64,000 bases of DNA, taken from NCBI GenBank assembly GCA_027460525.1, contig JAPZAS010000012.1, positions 28,564 through 92,563 on the forward strand. Direction: 5' to 3'. Source of the stretch: Candidatus Methanoperedens sp. (GTDB lineage: Archaea; Halobacteriota; Methanosarcinia; Methanosarcinales; Methanoperedenaceae). The position numbers and the translations under genes are program-made. Shown here piece by piece: positions 17,343 to 26,093 of this stretch. Positions within the stretch are counted from its first letter, which is position 1; each line of letters opens with the position of its first letter. Below the pieces are notes generated by a model. That model was not told where the DNA came from and did not search any database. It worked only from the letters and a program-made list of their open reading frames with translations.

Positions 17343-18101
17343 ATGATATATCCCCCATCAAAAAGTAAAGTTGCATTAATTACGGGTGGATCAAGAGGAA
17401 TAGGGCGGGAATGTGCGATCGCACTTGCCAAACGTGGATATAAGATAGCGATCAATTATTTTAGAAATAATGAGCTGGCGGTCGAAACGCAGAAAAAAAT
17501 CGACAAAATCGGTGTTGATACATATTGCGTCAGGGCAGATATATCAGACAAACGTCAGGTGAAAGATATGATAGAGACGGTATTAAATAAGTTTGATCAT
17601 ATTGATGTTCTAGTTAATAATGCAGGAATATCTGAAATTAAGCCCATAGAGGATATTGATGAAGAGAGTTGGGATCATATGATGGACATAAATCTGAAAG
17701 GGACTTTCTTTTGTTCACAGATGGTTTTGAAGCACATGAAGGAACAGCGCAAAGGGCGGATCATAAGCATCGCTTCCCAGGCAGGGCAAACCGGCGGGAT
17801 TTTCATTGGTGCCCACTATTCGGCATCCAAAGCGGGTATTATTTGCTTGACGAAAACCCTCGCTAAAATCGGAGCACCTTTCGGGATTCTCGTGAATTGC
17901 GTATCGCCTGGACTTATTGAGACAGATATGGCGGTGGACTATCCTGAAAATGTGAAGCAAAATTTGATTGATTCCATACCCCTTGGAAGAATGGGACAGC
18001 CCGGCGAAGTAGCAAGTGTTGTGGCATTTTTGGCTTCTGAGGAAGCCAGTTATATAACAGGGGCCAATATACCTGTGAATGGCGGTATGTTCATGCCATG
18101 A
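17343..18101 (+). CDS. Short-chain dehydrogenase/reductase (FabG-like)
   Basis: A 252-residue classical SDR with TGGSRGIG (14-21), NNAG (92-95), Ser145 and the catalytic pair in HYSASK (Tyr159, Lys163). The ending ITGANIPVNGGMFMP is standard for 3-oxoacyl-ACP reductase-like members. Archaea lack the bacterial fatty acid route. Its position at the head of a CMP-sugar operon points to oxidation or reduction of a sugar or sugar acid. Codon use is less AT-rich than in the gene before it, so a new module starts here. Confidence 0.82.
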   Translation: MIYPPSKSKVALITGGSRGIGRECAIALAKRGYKIAINYFRNNELAVETQKKIDKIGVDTYCVRADISDKRQVKDMIETVLNKFDHIDVLVNNAGISEIKPIEDIDEESWDHMMDINLKGTFFCSQMVLKHMKEQRKGRIISIASQAGQTGGIFIGAHYSASKAGIICLTKTLAKIGAPFGILVNCVSPGLIETDMAVDYPENVKQNLIDSIPLGRMGQPGEVASVVAFLASEEASYITGANIPVNGGMFMP

Positions 18102-18159
18102 TGTTGATTATCTTATAATAAAATTTGGAGAAAAATAAAAATATAGAGGAGGAAATGAA

Positions 18160-18909
18160 ATGAAAGTCATTGGTATGATACCAGCTAGGATGGGTTCTTC
18201 AAGATTTCCCGGCAAACCCCTGGAAAAGATACTCGGTATTCCCATGGTGGAGCATGTTTATAAAAGGTCTGAAATGAGCCAGAAACTAAATGGGTTATTC
18301 GTAGCCACCCCAGATAAAGAAATCATGGAAATTGTGGAGGGTTTTGGCGGCGAAGCAATAATGACTTCACCCCTTCATGACAGGTGCACTGACAGGATTG
18401 CTGAAGCAATGGAAAATATTGAAGCAGACATTGTTGTAAATATACAGGGAGATGAACCCATGCTATATCCCGATATTATTGATATGAGCGTAAAGCCGCT
18501 TATTGAAGATGATTCTATTTTGTGCAGCAATCCAATAGTAAAGATTCATGATATTGATACGTTCAATGATCGCAATCAAATAAAAGTGGTCTGCAACCAG
18601 AAGAGTTTCATTATGTTTATGTCACGTGAGCCGATTCCTACTATGGTTCGAATGGGTAGAAAAATTCCTATGTTAAAGCAGGTCTGCATAATGCCTTTTA
18701 GGAAGGATTTTTTGGTCACCTATAACCATTTACCCCAAACACCACTTGAAAAAGCTGAATCGGTTGATATGCTCCGTGTTCTAGAAAATGGATATCAGAT
18801 AAAAGCTGTAGAGGTACCCTCCGAGACTTTTAGTGTTGATACTCCCCAGGATTTGATGAAGGTGGAAAAATTGATGAAGAATGACCCACTGGTAGAAAAA
18901 TATATATGA
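18160..18909 (+). CDS. KdsB-like CMP-sugar (ulosonate) cytidylyltransferase
   Basis: A 249-residue cytidylyltransferase of the KdsB family. The opening VIGMIPARMGSSRFPGKPL carries the nucleotide-binding loop; further blocks are VATPDKEI and VNIQGDEPM. KdsB joins CMP to the anomeric carbon of 3-deoxy-D-manno-octulosonate. No KDO-8-phosphate synthase, KDO-8-phosphate phosphatase or NeuB-type synthase is in the window, so the substrate is open; the remaining genes of the operon handle hydroxy and keto acids. A perfect GAGGAGG (18146-18152) precedes the ATG. Confidence 0.82.
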   Translation: MKVIGMIPARMGSSRFPGKPLEKILGIPMVEHVYKRSEMSQKLNGLFVATPDKEIMEIVEGFGGEAIMTSPLHDRCTDRIAEAMENIEADIVVNIQGDEPMLYPDIIDMSVKPLIEDDSILCSNPIVKIHDIDTFNDRNQIKVVCNQKSFIMFMSREPIPTMVRMGRKIPMLKQVCIMPFRKDFLVTYNHLPQTPLEKAESVDMLRVLENGYQIKAVEVPSETFSVDTPQDLMKVEKLMKNDPLVEKYI

Positions 18910-18928
18910 ATAATACAGGTACAAATAA

Positions 18929-19963
18929 ATGTTAGCTCTTGTAAAAACCAAGAAAGGAACTGGTAACATCGATCTCATAGATGTTGAAATCCCAAGGATT
19001 GGTGTGAACGAGGTATTGATAAAAGTCCAGGCAGCCGGCATCTGCGGGACTGATATACATGTAAAAAATGATGAATTTCCATACTGGCCACCGGTAATCC
19101 TTGGGCATGAATTTTCCGGAAATATTATTGAGATAGGTTCCGATGTCAAAGATTACCGGATAAATGACCGGGTTGTTGCCGAGCCGCACACGCTAGCATG
19201 CGGTAAATGTTATTATTGCAGAACCGGGAACATACAGATATGTTCATCCAAGAGATCCATCGGCTGGGGGATTGATGGTGCTTTTGCAGAATATATCAAG
19301 ATGCCTGAGAGATTGTTGCACAGAATACCCGATAATATCTCTTATGAAAATGCTGCTGTAGTTGAACCCACAGCCAATGTTGTCCATGATGTACTGGAGC
19401 GGGGGAAGATTGAACCGCAGGATTTCGTCGTGGTCCTGGGTCCAGGCCCGATAGGCCTTCTCGCCGCCATGGCCGCCAAAGCTCAGGGTGCAAGGGAAGT
19501 TGCCATTGTGGGAACTCCTGAAGATGAAAACTTGCGCCTCAAAATCGCTAAGGATGTTGGGATAGATTATGTGATCAATCTCGCAGAGGAAGATCCGTTA
19601 AGCAGGATCCTCGAATTAACCGATAACAATGGAGCGGATCTTGTCGTGGAAGCGAGCGGGGCCGAGCCGGCAATTAATATGGCAGTTAATATCGTCCGAA
19701 AAAAAGGCAGGATTACAGTGATAGGAATGACCGGCAAGAAAAAGATAGAAGTCCTCTGGGATACAGCCATCTTCAAGGCATGTGATGTCCTTTTCAATTT
19801 TTCCACAAGCTACACAAGTTGGAATAGGGCTATCAGCATGATCGGGCAGGGAAAAATAAATATTGGCGCCATTATCACTCACCGCGAACCTCTTGCAAAT
19901 TGGGAGAAAGCTTTTGATGCTGTCGAAAATAAAAAAGCAATCAAAGCGCTACTTATTCCATGA
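18929..19963 (+). CDS. Zinc-dependent alcohol/sorbitol dehydrogenase family protein
   Basis: A 344-residue medium-chain dehydrogenase. Catalytic zinc ligands are Cys39, His60 and Glu61 (GICGTD, GHEFSG). The structural zinc cluster is Cys91, Cys94, Cys97 and Cys105. The NAD loop is LGPGPIGLLAAMAAKAQGA. It is close in layout to threonine and sorbitol dehydrogenases. It lies 19 bases after the KdsB-like gene. Oxidation of a hydroxyl on the sugar destined for CMP activation is the likeliest role; C8 oxidation of KDO by a dehydrogenase is known in some bacteria, but that family differs. Confidence 0.85.
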   Translation: MLALVKTKKGTGNIDLIDVEIPRIGVNEVLIKVQAAGICGTDIHVKNDEFPYWPPVILGHEFSGNIIEIGSDVKDYRINDRVVAEPHTLACGKCYYCRTGNIQICSSKRSIGWGIDGAFAEYIKMPERLLHRIPDNISYENAAVVEPTANVVHDVLERGKIEPQDFVVVLGPGPIGLLAAMAAKAQGAREVAIVGTPEDENLRLKIAKDVGIDYVINLAEEDPLSRILELTDNNGADLVVEASGAEPAINMAVNIVRKKGRITVIGMTGKKKIEVLWDTAIFKACDVLFNFSTSYTSWNRAISMIGQGKINIGAIITHREPLANWEKAFDAVENKKAIKALLIP

Positions 19964-19982
19964 AATAATACAAGGCAATTCT

Positions 19983-20789
19983 ATGAAATTGAGCTTGGTT
20001 CTGACACCTGAAAAAACCACTTTTGCTCCACTTCTTTTCGCTGGTGATATGGAAAAAGGTATTAAAAAGGCAGCAGAACTTGGTTACGATGGTGTGGAAC
20101 TCAATATCCGGGATCCACTACAAATTGAAAAAGATAAACTCATACAGTCGGTGCACTCAAATGGATTGGAAGTGGTGGCTCTGGGTACTGGGCAGGCTTA
20201 CATCAAGGACGGCCTGAGTCTGGCAAATCCAGATCCGGGTATCAGATTTAGAACAATAAATAGGCTAAAGGATCATATCAATCTGGCGCAATACTTGGGC
20301 GCCCAGGTGGTGATTGGTGGAATAAGGGGGAGGTTCAGTTCGGATGAAGCCAGGAGGATTGAATACGAGAGCTCATTAAGCGCTATGCTCGAATGCATCA
20401 AGTTCGCAAATGAGCTTGGTGTAACCCTTACCGTTGAGCCAATCAACCGGTATGAAACGAACTTCATTAATACAATTGAAGAAGGGCTGTCCTTTTTGTG
20501 TGACCTGAACGATAATAATGTCAAGTTGCTCGCAGATACTTTTCATATGAATATAGAAGAGACATCATTCACAAAAAGCTTAAAAGCAGCAGGGAATAAA
20601 CTGAGCCATATACATTTAGTAGATAGCAACCGCTTAGCCCCAGGAAAAGGCCATACCGACTTTTGCAACATTATAAAAGCACTTCGCGATATAAAGTACA
20701 AGGGTTATTTGTCGGCTGAAATCCTTCCAGACCCGGACAGCGAGACCGCTGCGAGAACATACATTAATTATGTGAGGAAATTACTATAG
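19983..20789 (+). CDS. TIM-barrel sugar isomerase/epimerase
   Basis: About 268 residues of the xylose-isomerase-like TIM-barrel (AP endonuclease 2 type). Metal-ligand blocks are VEPINRYETN, LADTFHMNIEE, HIHLVDSNR and SAEILPDPDS. Members interconvert keto sugars or cyclitols, such as hydroxypyruvate isomerase, IolI or tagatose 3-epimerase. The ATG at 19983 is used because the longer reading frame would run back into the dehydrogenase gene. It sits 19 bases after that stop. The substrate is unknown; a free or phosphorylated ketose acid fits the setting. Confidence 0.8.
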   Translation: MKLSLVLTPEKTTFAPLLFAGDMEKGIKKAAELGYDGVELNIRDPLQIEKDKLIQSVHSNGLEVVALGTGQAYIKDGLSLANPDPGIRFRTINRLKDHINLAQYLGAQVVIGGIRGRFSSDEARRIEYESSLSAMLECIKFANELGVTLTVEPINRYETNFINTIEEGLSFLCDLNDNNVKLLADTFHMNIEETSFTKSLKAAGNKLSHIHLVDSNRLAPGKGHTDFCNIIKALRDIKYKGYLSAEILPDPDSETAARTYINYVRKLL

Positions 20790-20823
20790 AATCATGTATC
20801 AATTTTCCAGGAGATACTTGTAA

Positions 20824-21840
20824 ATGAAAATTAGTATTACCGACTGCGACCACGGTTTCTTTGATCCTGAAAAAAAAGTCATCGAAGGAGCCGGACATAT
20901 TTTAAACATTCTTCAGTGTAAAACACCTGAAGAAGTTGTACGGGCAGCCCATGATGCAGATGCGATCATATGTCAATATGCCCCGATCAATAAAGATGTA
21001 TTGCAATCAATGCCAAAATGCAGGGTTGTGGGTCGTTATGGGGTTGGTCTGGATAATATAGATATTGAAGCTGCCACAGACCTTGGGATCAAAATTGTTC
21101 ATACGCCTTATTTTTGTTTCCAGGAAGTAGCAGATCATACAATGGGATTGATATTGGCTTTGGCAAGACAGATCGTCAGTATGAACAATTTAATAAAATC
21201 AAATCGTGGTAAAAGCGGGATGAACTATGGTAATATGTTGAGCTACATGAAGAATGTCGAAAGACCGACAAAACAGATAATTGGCATAATTGGCTTTGGC
21301 AAGGCAGGAAAAGAGATAGCCAAACGGGCTATGAGTTTTGGGTTCAAGGTCATTGCATTCGATCCTTATATACCGCCTGAAATATTTGCCGCTCATGGTG
21401 TTTGTAAGGTTTCGCTTGAAGAGTTGGTAAGGAAATCTGACATAGTCACCTTGCATGCTCCATTGACAGATGAAACAAGAGGGATGATTGATAAAACGGT
21501 TTTGGCCCAGATGAAGCCGACAGCATATTTAGTAAATACCGCTCGGGGGGCAATCGTGAATGAAACCGCACTTATTGAAGCATTGGAAAACAATTATATC
21601 GCAGGGGCTGCACTGGATGTTACCGAAAAAGAACCTATTTCAAATAATCACCCATTCCTGAGAATGGATAATGTACTTTTAACCCCGCATATCAGTTTTT
21701 ATTCAAACACATCAATTCAAGATATGAAAACGAAAGTAGCTCAATATACTGTCAATGCTCTTAGAGGCCAGGGGGAATATGCATTAGCTAATCCCAAAGT
21801 CCTTAAAAATACCCAAGATTTCATTATATGGCATACCTAA
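20824..21840 (+). CDS. D-2-hydroxyacid dehydrogenase (copy 1)
   Basis: A 338-residue D-isomer-specific 2-hydroxyacid dehydrogenase like phosphoglycerate dehydrogenase but without a regulatory domain. Visible are the substrate-domain VVGRYGVGLDNID, cofactor loop GIIGFGKAGKE, catalytic Arg in NTARGAIVNE, Glu in TEKEP, and His in LTPHISFY. It interconverts 2-keto and 2-hydroxy acids with NAD(P). A second, diverged copy follows at once. AGGAG at 20809-20813 precedes the ATG. Confidence 0.85.
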   Translation: MKISITDCDHGFFDPEKKVIEGAGHILNILQCKTPEEVVRAAHDADAIICQYAPINKDVLQSMPKCRVVGRYGVGLDNIDIEAATDLGIKIVHTPYFCFQEVADHTMGLILALARQIVSMNNLIKSNRGKSGMNYGNMLSYMKNVERPTKQIIGIIGFGKAGKEIAKRAMSFGFKVIAFDPYIPPEIFAAHGVCKVSLEELVRKSDIVTLHAPLTDETRGMIDKTVLAQMKPTAYLVNTARGAIVNETALIEALENNYIAGAALDVTEKEPISNNHPFLRMDNVLLTPHISFYSNTSIQDMKTKVAQYTVNALRGQGEYALANPKVLKNTQDFIIWHT

Positions 21841-21882
21841 ATACGTAAGTGATATAAATGTGTATATTATAATGGGGAATAT

Positions 21883-22812
21883 ATGAAAATCTTAATTTCA
21901 AGTGACTCATTTGGAAAGATCAACAGAGAATCCATAAAAACTATCGAAGCCGCTGGATTTGAACCTGTCCTTAACCCATATGGCAGGAAGCTTGAGTTCG
22001 GGGAATTTGTTAGGCTTATCAAGGATGCTGTGGGTCTGATCGCAGGGACCGAAAAGATTACATCTGAATTGCTCGAAAATGCTCCTATTTTAAAGGTCAT
22101 ATCCAGGTACGGTGTCGGGATGGATAATATTGATATGAAGGCTACAGAAAAATTGGGAATAACAGTACGAAATACACCTGATGCGCCGTCCCAGGCCGTA
22201 GCTGAACTTACTCTTGCGTTGATATTGAATCTATACAGGCGGGTGAGTGAAGCCGATAGAAATATCAAGAACAATAACTGGTCACCGTTGATGGGCAGGC
22301 TTCTTTCAGGAAAAACACTGGGTATTATCGGCCTTGGAAGGATAGGAAAAAAATTGGTAAAACTCATCCAGCCATTCAATATGAAAATATATGCGTATGA
22401 TCCTTATCCTGACAACGAATTTGTCTCATCACACAATATTACTCTGGCATCATTGGATATCGTCATGTCCAAAAGTGACATAATATCCCTTCATGTGCCA
22501 CTATCTGATAAGACGTATCACATGATCGGGAAAAAGGAACTATCTTTAATGAAAAAGGACGGTGTAATAATCAATACTTCACGTGGTGGCCTGATAGATG
22601 AAGAAGCCCTATTGATTGCTTTAAAAAATGAATCTATAGAAGGTGCCGCTATCGATACTTTTGAAAAGGAACCCTATAAGGGTGATTTGACAGATTTCAA
22701 TAATGTTATTTTGACATGTCATATGGGTTCATCGGCAATAGAAACGCGCAAACAAATGGAATTGGAAACAGTGAAAAACCTGATCGACGCATTGAAGGAG
22801 AAAGGGATATGA
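21883..22812 (+). CDS. D-2-hydroxyacid dehydrogenase (copy 2)
   Basis: A 309-residue member of the same family as the preceding gene. It has SRYGVGMDNID, GIIGLGRIGKK, NTSRGGLIDE (catalytic Arg), FEKEP (Glu) and LTCHMGSS (His). The two copies are clearly diverged, so they probably act on different acids or in opposite directions. The stop codon overlaps the ATG of the next epimerase (ATGA). Tandem hydroxyacid dehydrogenases beside a KdsB-like gene are unusual and hint at a sugar acid product. Confidence 0.85.
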   Translation: MKILISSDSFGKINRESIKTIEAAGFEPVLNPYGRKLEFGEFVRLIKDAVGLIAGTEKITSELLENAPILKVISRYGVGMDNIDMKATEKLGITVRNTPDAPSQAVAELTLALILNLYRRVSEADRNIKNNNWSPLMGRLLSGKTLGIIGLGRIGKKLVKLIQPFNMKIYAYDPYPDNEFVSSHNITLASLDIVMSKSDIISLHVPLSDKTYHMIGKKELSLMKKDGVIINTSRGGLIDEEALLIALKNESIEGAAIDTFEKEPYKGDLTDFNNVILTCHMGSSAIETRKQMELETVKNLIDALKEKGI

Positions 22813-23717
22813 AAGCAGTAGTCTTTGGCGGGTCAGGTTTTCTTGGAAGTCATCTTGCGGATGCATTGCTGAAGGAGGGATACAAGGTGGCTATTTTTGA
22901 CATAACATCATCTCTCTACCTGCAAAAAGAACAGAAAATGATAGTTGGGGATATCCTTGACAGAGAAGAAGTAAAAATGGCTGTAAAGGGCAGCGATGTT
23001 GTGTATAATTTCGCGGGTATAGCAGACCTTGAAAAAGCTAAAGAAAATCCTGTCAAGACTGTTGAAACCAATATACTGGGCAACACAATCATTCTGGACG
23101 CCTGCAGGGAATACAATATCAAAAGGTTTGTCTTTGCAAGCAGTCTGTATGTCTATAGTAAAGAAGGCTCATTTTACAGGAGCAGTAAACAGGCTTGTGA
23201 ATTAATAACAGAAAACTATCACGAGGATTACGGGCTGCCTTATACTATCCTCAGATACGGTTCACTGTACGGTCCGAGAGCGGATGAAAATAACTTTATC
23301 CACAGGATATTGAACCAGGCAATCGCTGAAGGCAAGATTACGCGCTACGGAGACGGCGAGGAATTAAGAGAATATATACATGTCGAGGATGCAGCAAGAT
23401 GCAGCGTTGATATTCTTTCAAAGGAGTTTGAAAATGAATATGTAATACTCACAGGCTATCAGCAGATGAAAATTAGAAATCTCCTGACAATGATCAATGA
23501 AATGCTCGGGAATCGATTGGAAATAGAATACCTTCCAGCTAAATCAAATCTGCACTATGAAATAACACCCTACTCTTTCAGCCCGAAAATTGCGAAAAAA
23601 TATGTCAGTAAGTATTATCTCGATATCGGTCAGGGGCTATTACAATGCATTGAGGAAACATACAGGAAACAACATAGATATAAAGAGGTCAGCGGCCTGT
23701 TAATGCGGGATGAATGA
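22809..23717 (+). CDS. NAD-dependent epimerase/dehydratase
   Basis: About 302 residues of an extended SDR. The cofactor motif GGSGFLGSH is at residues 7-15, then FAGIADLEKA and ASSLYVYS. The usual YxxxK appears as FYRSSKQA, and RYGSLYGPRA and EYIHVEDAA follow. The ATG at 22809 overlaps the previous stop, which fixes the start. The C-terminal codons (from about 23643) are part of an 80-base segment repeated at 25381 after the inserted radical SAM gene. Confidence 0.85.
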   Translation: MKAVVFGGSGFLGSHLADALLKEGYKVAIFDITSSLYLQKEQKMIVGDILDREEVKMAVKGSDVVYNFAGIADLEKAKENPVKTVETNILGNTIILDACREYNIKRFVFASSLYVYSKEGSFYRSSKQACELITENYHEDYGLPYTILRYGSLYGPRADENNFIHRILNQAIAEGKITRYGDGEELREYIHVEDAARCSVDILSKEFENEYVILTGYQQMKIRNLLTMINEMLGNRLEIEYLPAKSNLHYEITPYSFSPKIAKKYVSKYYLDIGQGLLQCIEETYRKQHRYKEVSGLLMRDE

Positions 23718-23722
23718 AAGTG
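23643..23722. repeat. Left copy of a duplicated gene junction
   Basis: This segment covers the last 24 codons of the epimerase and the first bases after it (ATGAAAGTG). It recurs at 25381-25462 with an estimated 85-90 per cent identity by eye. After ATGAAAGTG this copy continues with a degenerate version of the HAD gene start (TCAATGATCGATTTTAGG, compared with GTCAGTGCAATAATATTTGATTTTGACGG split over 25460-25490). The right copy is frameshifted with respect to the epimerase. The pair brackets the radical SAM gene. Confidence 0.8.
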
Positions 23723-23847
23723 TCAATGATCGATTTTAGGTTGAAAAGGGGAAAATGAAAACCGTCAGGTTCATATCGAAGGTTTAATTTGATATGGGAT
23801 ATATATTGAATCTAATTGCAAAACTAAAATATAAAATTTGAGGAATT

Positions 23848-25377
23848 ATGCATACTAAAAATCTAAAAGACAAACCAAACACTAATGAATCTTCCAAGTT
23901 TAAAGTTCTTTTAATTTATGCAAATAAAATGATGGAAAACCTTATTTCGATAAATGTTTCAATATTATCTGCAGCATTAAAACAACATGGTTTTGATGTA
24001 AAACTTTTTGATACCACATTTTATCGCACTGAAGATGAAAGTGTATATGATATACGAGTAAATAACTTACAAGTTAGAAAATTTGATTTGTCATCATATG
24101 GTATTAAAATAAATGATTCCGATATACATGAAGATCTAATAAAATTAGTTGAAGAGTATAAGCCAAATTTAGTAGGATTATCAGCCGTCGAAGAAACATA
24201 TCTTTTAGGTTTATCGCTATTAAAAAGTATTAAAAGCAACTTTAATATTCCTACCATTGTTGGGGGAGTTCATACTATTTTTTCACCAGAGGAAGTTTTA
24301 GCTCAAGATGATGTGGATATGATATGCATTGGTGAAGGTGAAGAAGCGTTAGTAGAATTGTGTCAAAAAATGCAAAATGGTGAAGATTACTATAAGGTTA
24401 AAAACATTTGGTTTAAAAAAGATGGCGTTGCAGTCAAAAATCCACGCAGAGATCTTATGCCATTAAAGGATTTGCCGTTCCTTGATTTTTCAATATATGA
24501 TAAAAGGCGTATGTATCGTCCAATGCAGGGTAAAATATATAAAATGCTTCCTATCGAATCAAGTCGCGGTTGTCCTTATACCTGTACTTATTGTAGTGCA
24601 TCAACTCTAAGAAAACTATATTCAAATCTGGGTAATTATTATAGGAGAAAAAGTGTTGAGCAAATTATAAAAGAAATCCAACATTATCGCAAACAATATG
24701 GTTTAGATTTCGTATATTTTACTTCAGAATCATTTTTATCTATGCCAGATAATGAGTTTGAAAACTTTGTTGAATTGTATAGTGAAATTAAATTACCATT
24801 TTGGTTGCAAACTCGACCAGAATCAATAACAAAAGAAAGAATCAAGAAACTAGAAACTATTAATTGTAATCGTATTTCTGTTGGGTTAGAAAGTGGAAAT
24901 GAACAATTACGAAAAAAGATGTTAAAACGTAATATTTCTAATCAACAAATAATAGAATCTCTGGATGTTTTTAAACACTCGAAAATACCACTTAGTGTTA
25001 ATAGCATGATTGGATTTCCAGACGAAACACGCGAACAGATATTTGATACAATAAATTTAAATAGGATTATTAATGCGGATAGTTCAAGCCTATTTATATA
25101 TACGCCATATCGCGGATCAGAGTTAAGGCAGTATTGTATAGAAAAGGGGTATGTTAAGCCAGATTTACTTATGGGATCAGTTTTTCAAAACTCAATACTA
25201 AAAATGCCACAAATTACAAACGATGAGATAAAAGGGTTGTTTAGAACATTCTCGCTATATATTAAACTTCCAGAGGAATACTATCCCGATATACAAATAG
25301 CGGAAAAATTTGATAAACGGGGTAATGAAATGTTTGAACATTTAAGCAAAGTATATGTAGATGAATTTTTTAAATAA
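23848..25377 (+). CDS. B12-binding-type radical SAM protein (copy B), inserted gene
   Basis: A 509-residue paralogue of the gene at 772. The N-terminal domain has VGGVHTIFSPEEV and CIGEGEEAL. The iron-sulfur motif CPYTCTYC has Cys242, Cys246 and Cys249. Downstream are VGLESGNEQLRKKM and NSMIGFPDETREQIFDTI. No DxHxxG cobalamin motif is seen. Base composition is far more AT-rich than the genes on either side, and it is framed by an 80-base duplication of the epimerase/HAD junction. It was therefore inserted into an existing operon. Its target, perhaps the sugar made by this operon, is unknown. Confidence 0.8.
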   Translation: MHTKNLKDKPNTNESSKFKVLLIYANKMMENLISINVSILSAALKQHGFDVKLFDTTFYRTEDESVYDIRVNNLQVRKFDLSSYGIKINDSDIHEDLIKLVEEYKPNLVGLSAVEETYLLGLSLLKSIKSNFNIPTIVGGVHTIFSPEEVLAQDDVDMICIGEGEEALVELCQKMQNGEDYYKVKNIWFKKDGVAVKNPRRDLMPLKDLPFLDFSIYDKRRMYRPMQGKIYKMLPIESSRGCPYTCTYCSASTLRKLYSNLGNYYRRKSVEQIIKEIQHYRKQYGLDFVYFTSESFLSMPDNEFENFVELYSEIKLPFWLQTRPESITKERIKKLETINCNRISVGLESGNEQLRKKMLKRNISNQQIIESLDVFKHSKIPLSVNSMIGFPDETREQIFDTINLNRIINADSSSLFIYTPYRGSELRQYCIEKGYVKPDLLMGSVFQNSILKMPQITNDEIKGLFRTFSLYIKLPEEYYPDIQIAEKFDKRGNEMFEHLSKVYVDEFFK

Positions 25378-25380
25378 TTG

Positions 25381-25462
25381 CAATGCACTGAGGAAACATA
25401 CAAAGAAACAACAAAAAATATAAAGAGGTCAGCGGTCTGTTAATGTGGAATGAATGAAAGTG
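25381..25462. repeat. Right copy of a duplicated gene junction
   Basis: The counterpart of 23643-23722. It holds a frameshifted remnant of the epimerase C-terminus followed by the intact start of the HAD gene (ATGAATGAAAGTGG, with ATG at 25454). The original operon probably ran from the epimerase straight into the HAD gene with the short spacing still seen here. Confidence 0.8.
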
Positions 25463-26092
25463 GTCAGTGCAATAATATTTGATTTTGACGGAGTTATCAT
25501 AGAATCCTTTGATATAAAGACGCAAGCATTCAGGGAATTATTTAAGATGTATCCCGATGAAGTGGATGAAATAGTTGAATATCATCAGCAAAACGGCGGC
25601 GTCTCAAGGTATAAGAAATTCAAGCATATTTATAGCCAGATACTGAAGAAGCCTCTTGATGAGAAGACCTGCATGGAGCTTGGCAAAAAATTCTCAAGCC
25701 TTGTTGTGGAAGCGGTTAAAAAATGTTCCTATGTTCCCGGAGCGCTTGAATTCATTCATGAGAAATCCAGAATAATGAAATTATTTGTGGCTTCAGGAAC
25801 ACCTGAAGATGAATTACAATCCATTATGAGTGCAAGGGGGATTTCCAAATATTTCAAAGGGATTTATGGAAGTCCAGCCACGAAATCGGAAATAATATAT
25901 GGAATTCTAAAAAGAGAGAATATCGAAAGGAAAGATGCTATTTTTATAGGGGATACAATAACGGATTACAATGAAGCGTGCAAGGTCGGTGTGCCGTTCA
26001 TGGCAAGGATAAATACATTAACAAACAATCCATTGCTGAAACTTGCCGTCCCAAAATTCCATGATTTTTATGAACTCAACGCCAGAATATAA
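25454..26092 (+). CDS. HAD-family phosphatase (beta-phosphoglucomutase-like)
   Basis: A 212-residue HAD hydrolase. Motif I is IIFDFDGVIIES (Asp10, Asp12), followed by a helical cap at about 20-90, motif II VASGTPEDE, the lysine of ATKSEIIYG, and motif IV FIGDTITDYNEA. Such enzymes dephosphorylate small sugar phosphates. In a CMP-sugar operon it could play the role that KdsC plays in the KDO pathway, although KdsC is a capless HAD and this is not. The 3' end is followed two bases later by a cyclase gene. Confidence 0.82.
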   Translation: MKVVSAIIFDFDGVIIESFDIKTQAFRELFKMYPDEVDEIVEYHQQNGGVSRYKKFKHIYSQILKKPLDEKTCMELGKKFSSLVVEAVKKCSYVPGALEFIHEKSRIMKLFVASGTPEDELQSIMSARGISKYFKGIYGSPATKSEIIYGILKRENIERKDAIFIGDTITDYNEACKVGVPFMARINTLTNNPLLKLAVPKFHDFYELNARI

Positions 26093-26093
26093 A

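Noticed and set aside
23643..25462. Insertion sequence carrying the radical SAM gene
   Set aside because: No transposase, no terminal inverted repeats and no short target-site duplication are visible. The flanking duplication is about 80 bp and imperfect, unlike an IS footprint.
25454..26092. HAD protein as KdsC (KDO-8-phosphate phosphatase)
   Set aside because: KdsC is a capless HAD of about 180 residues. This protein has a helical cap after motif I and looks like the beta-phosphoglucomutase group.
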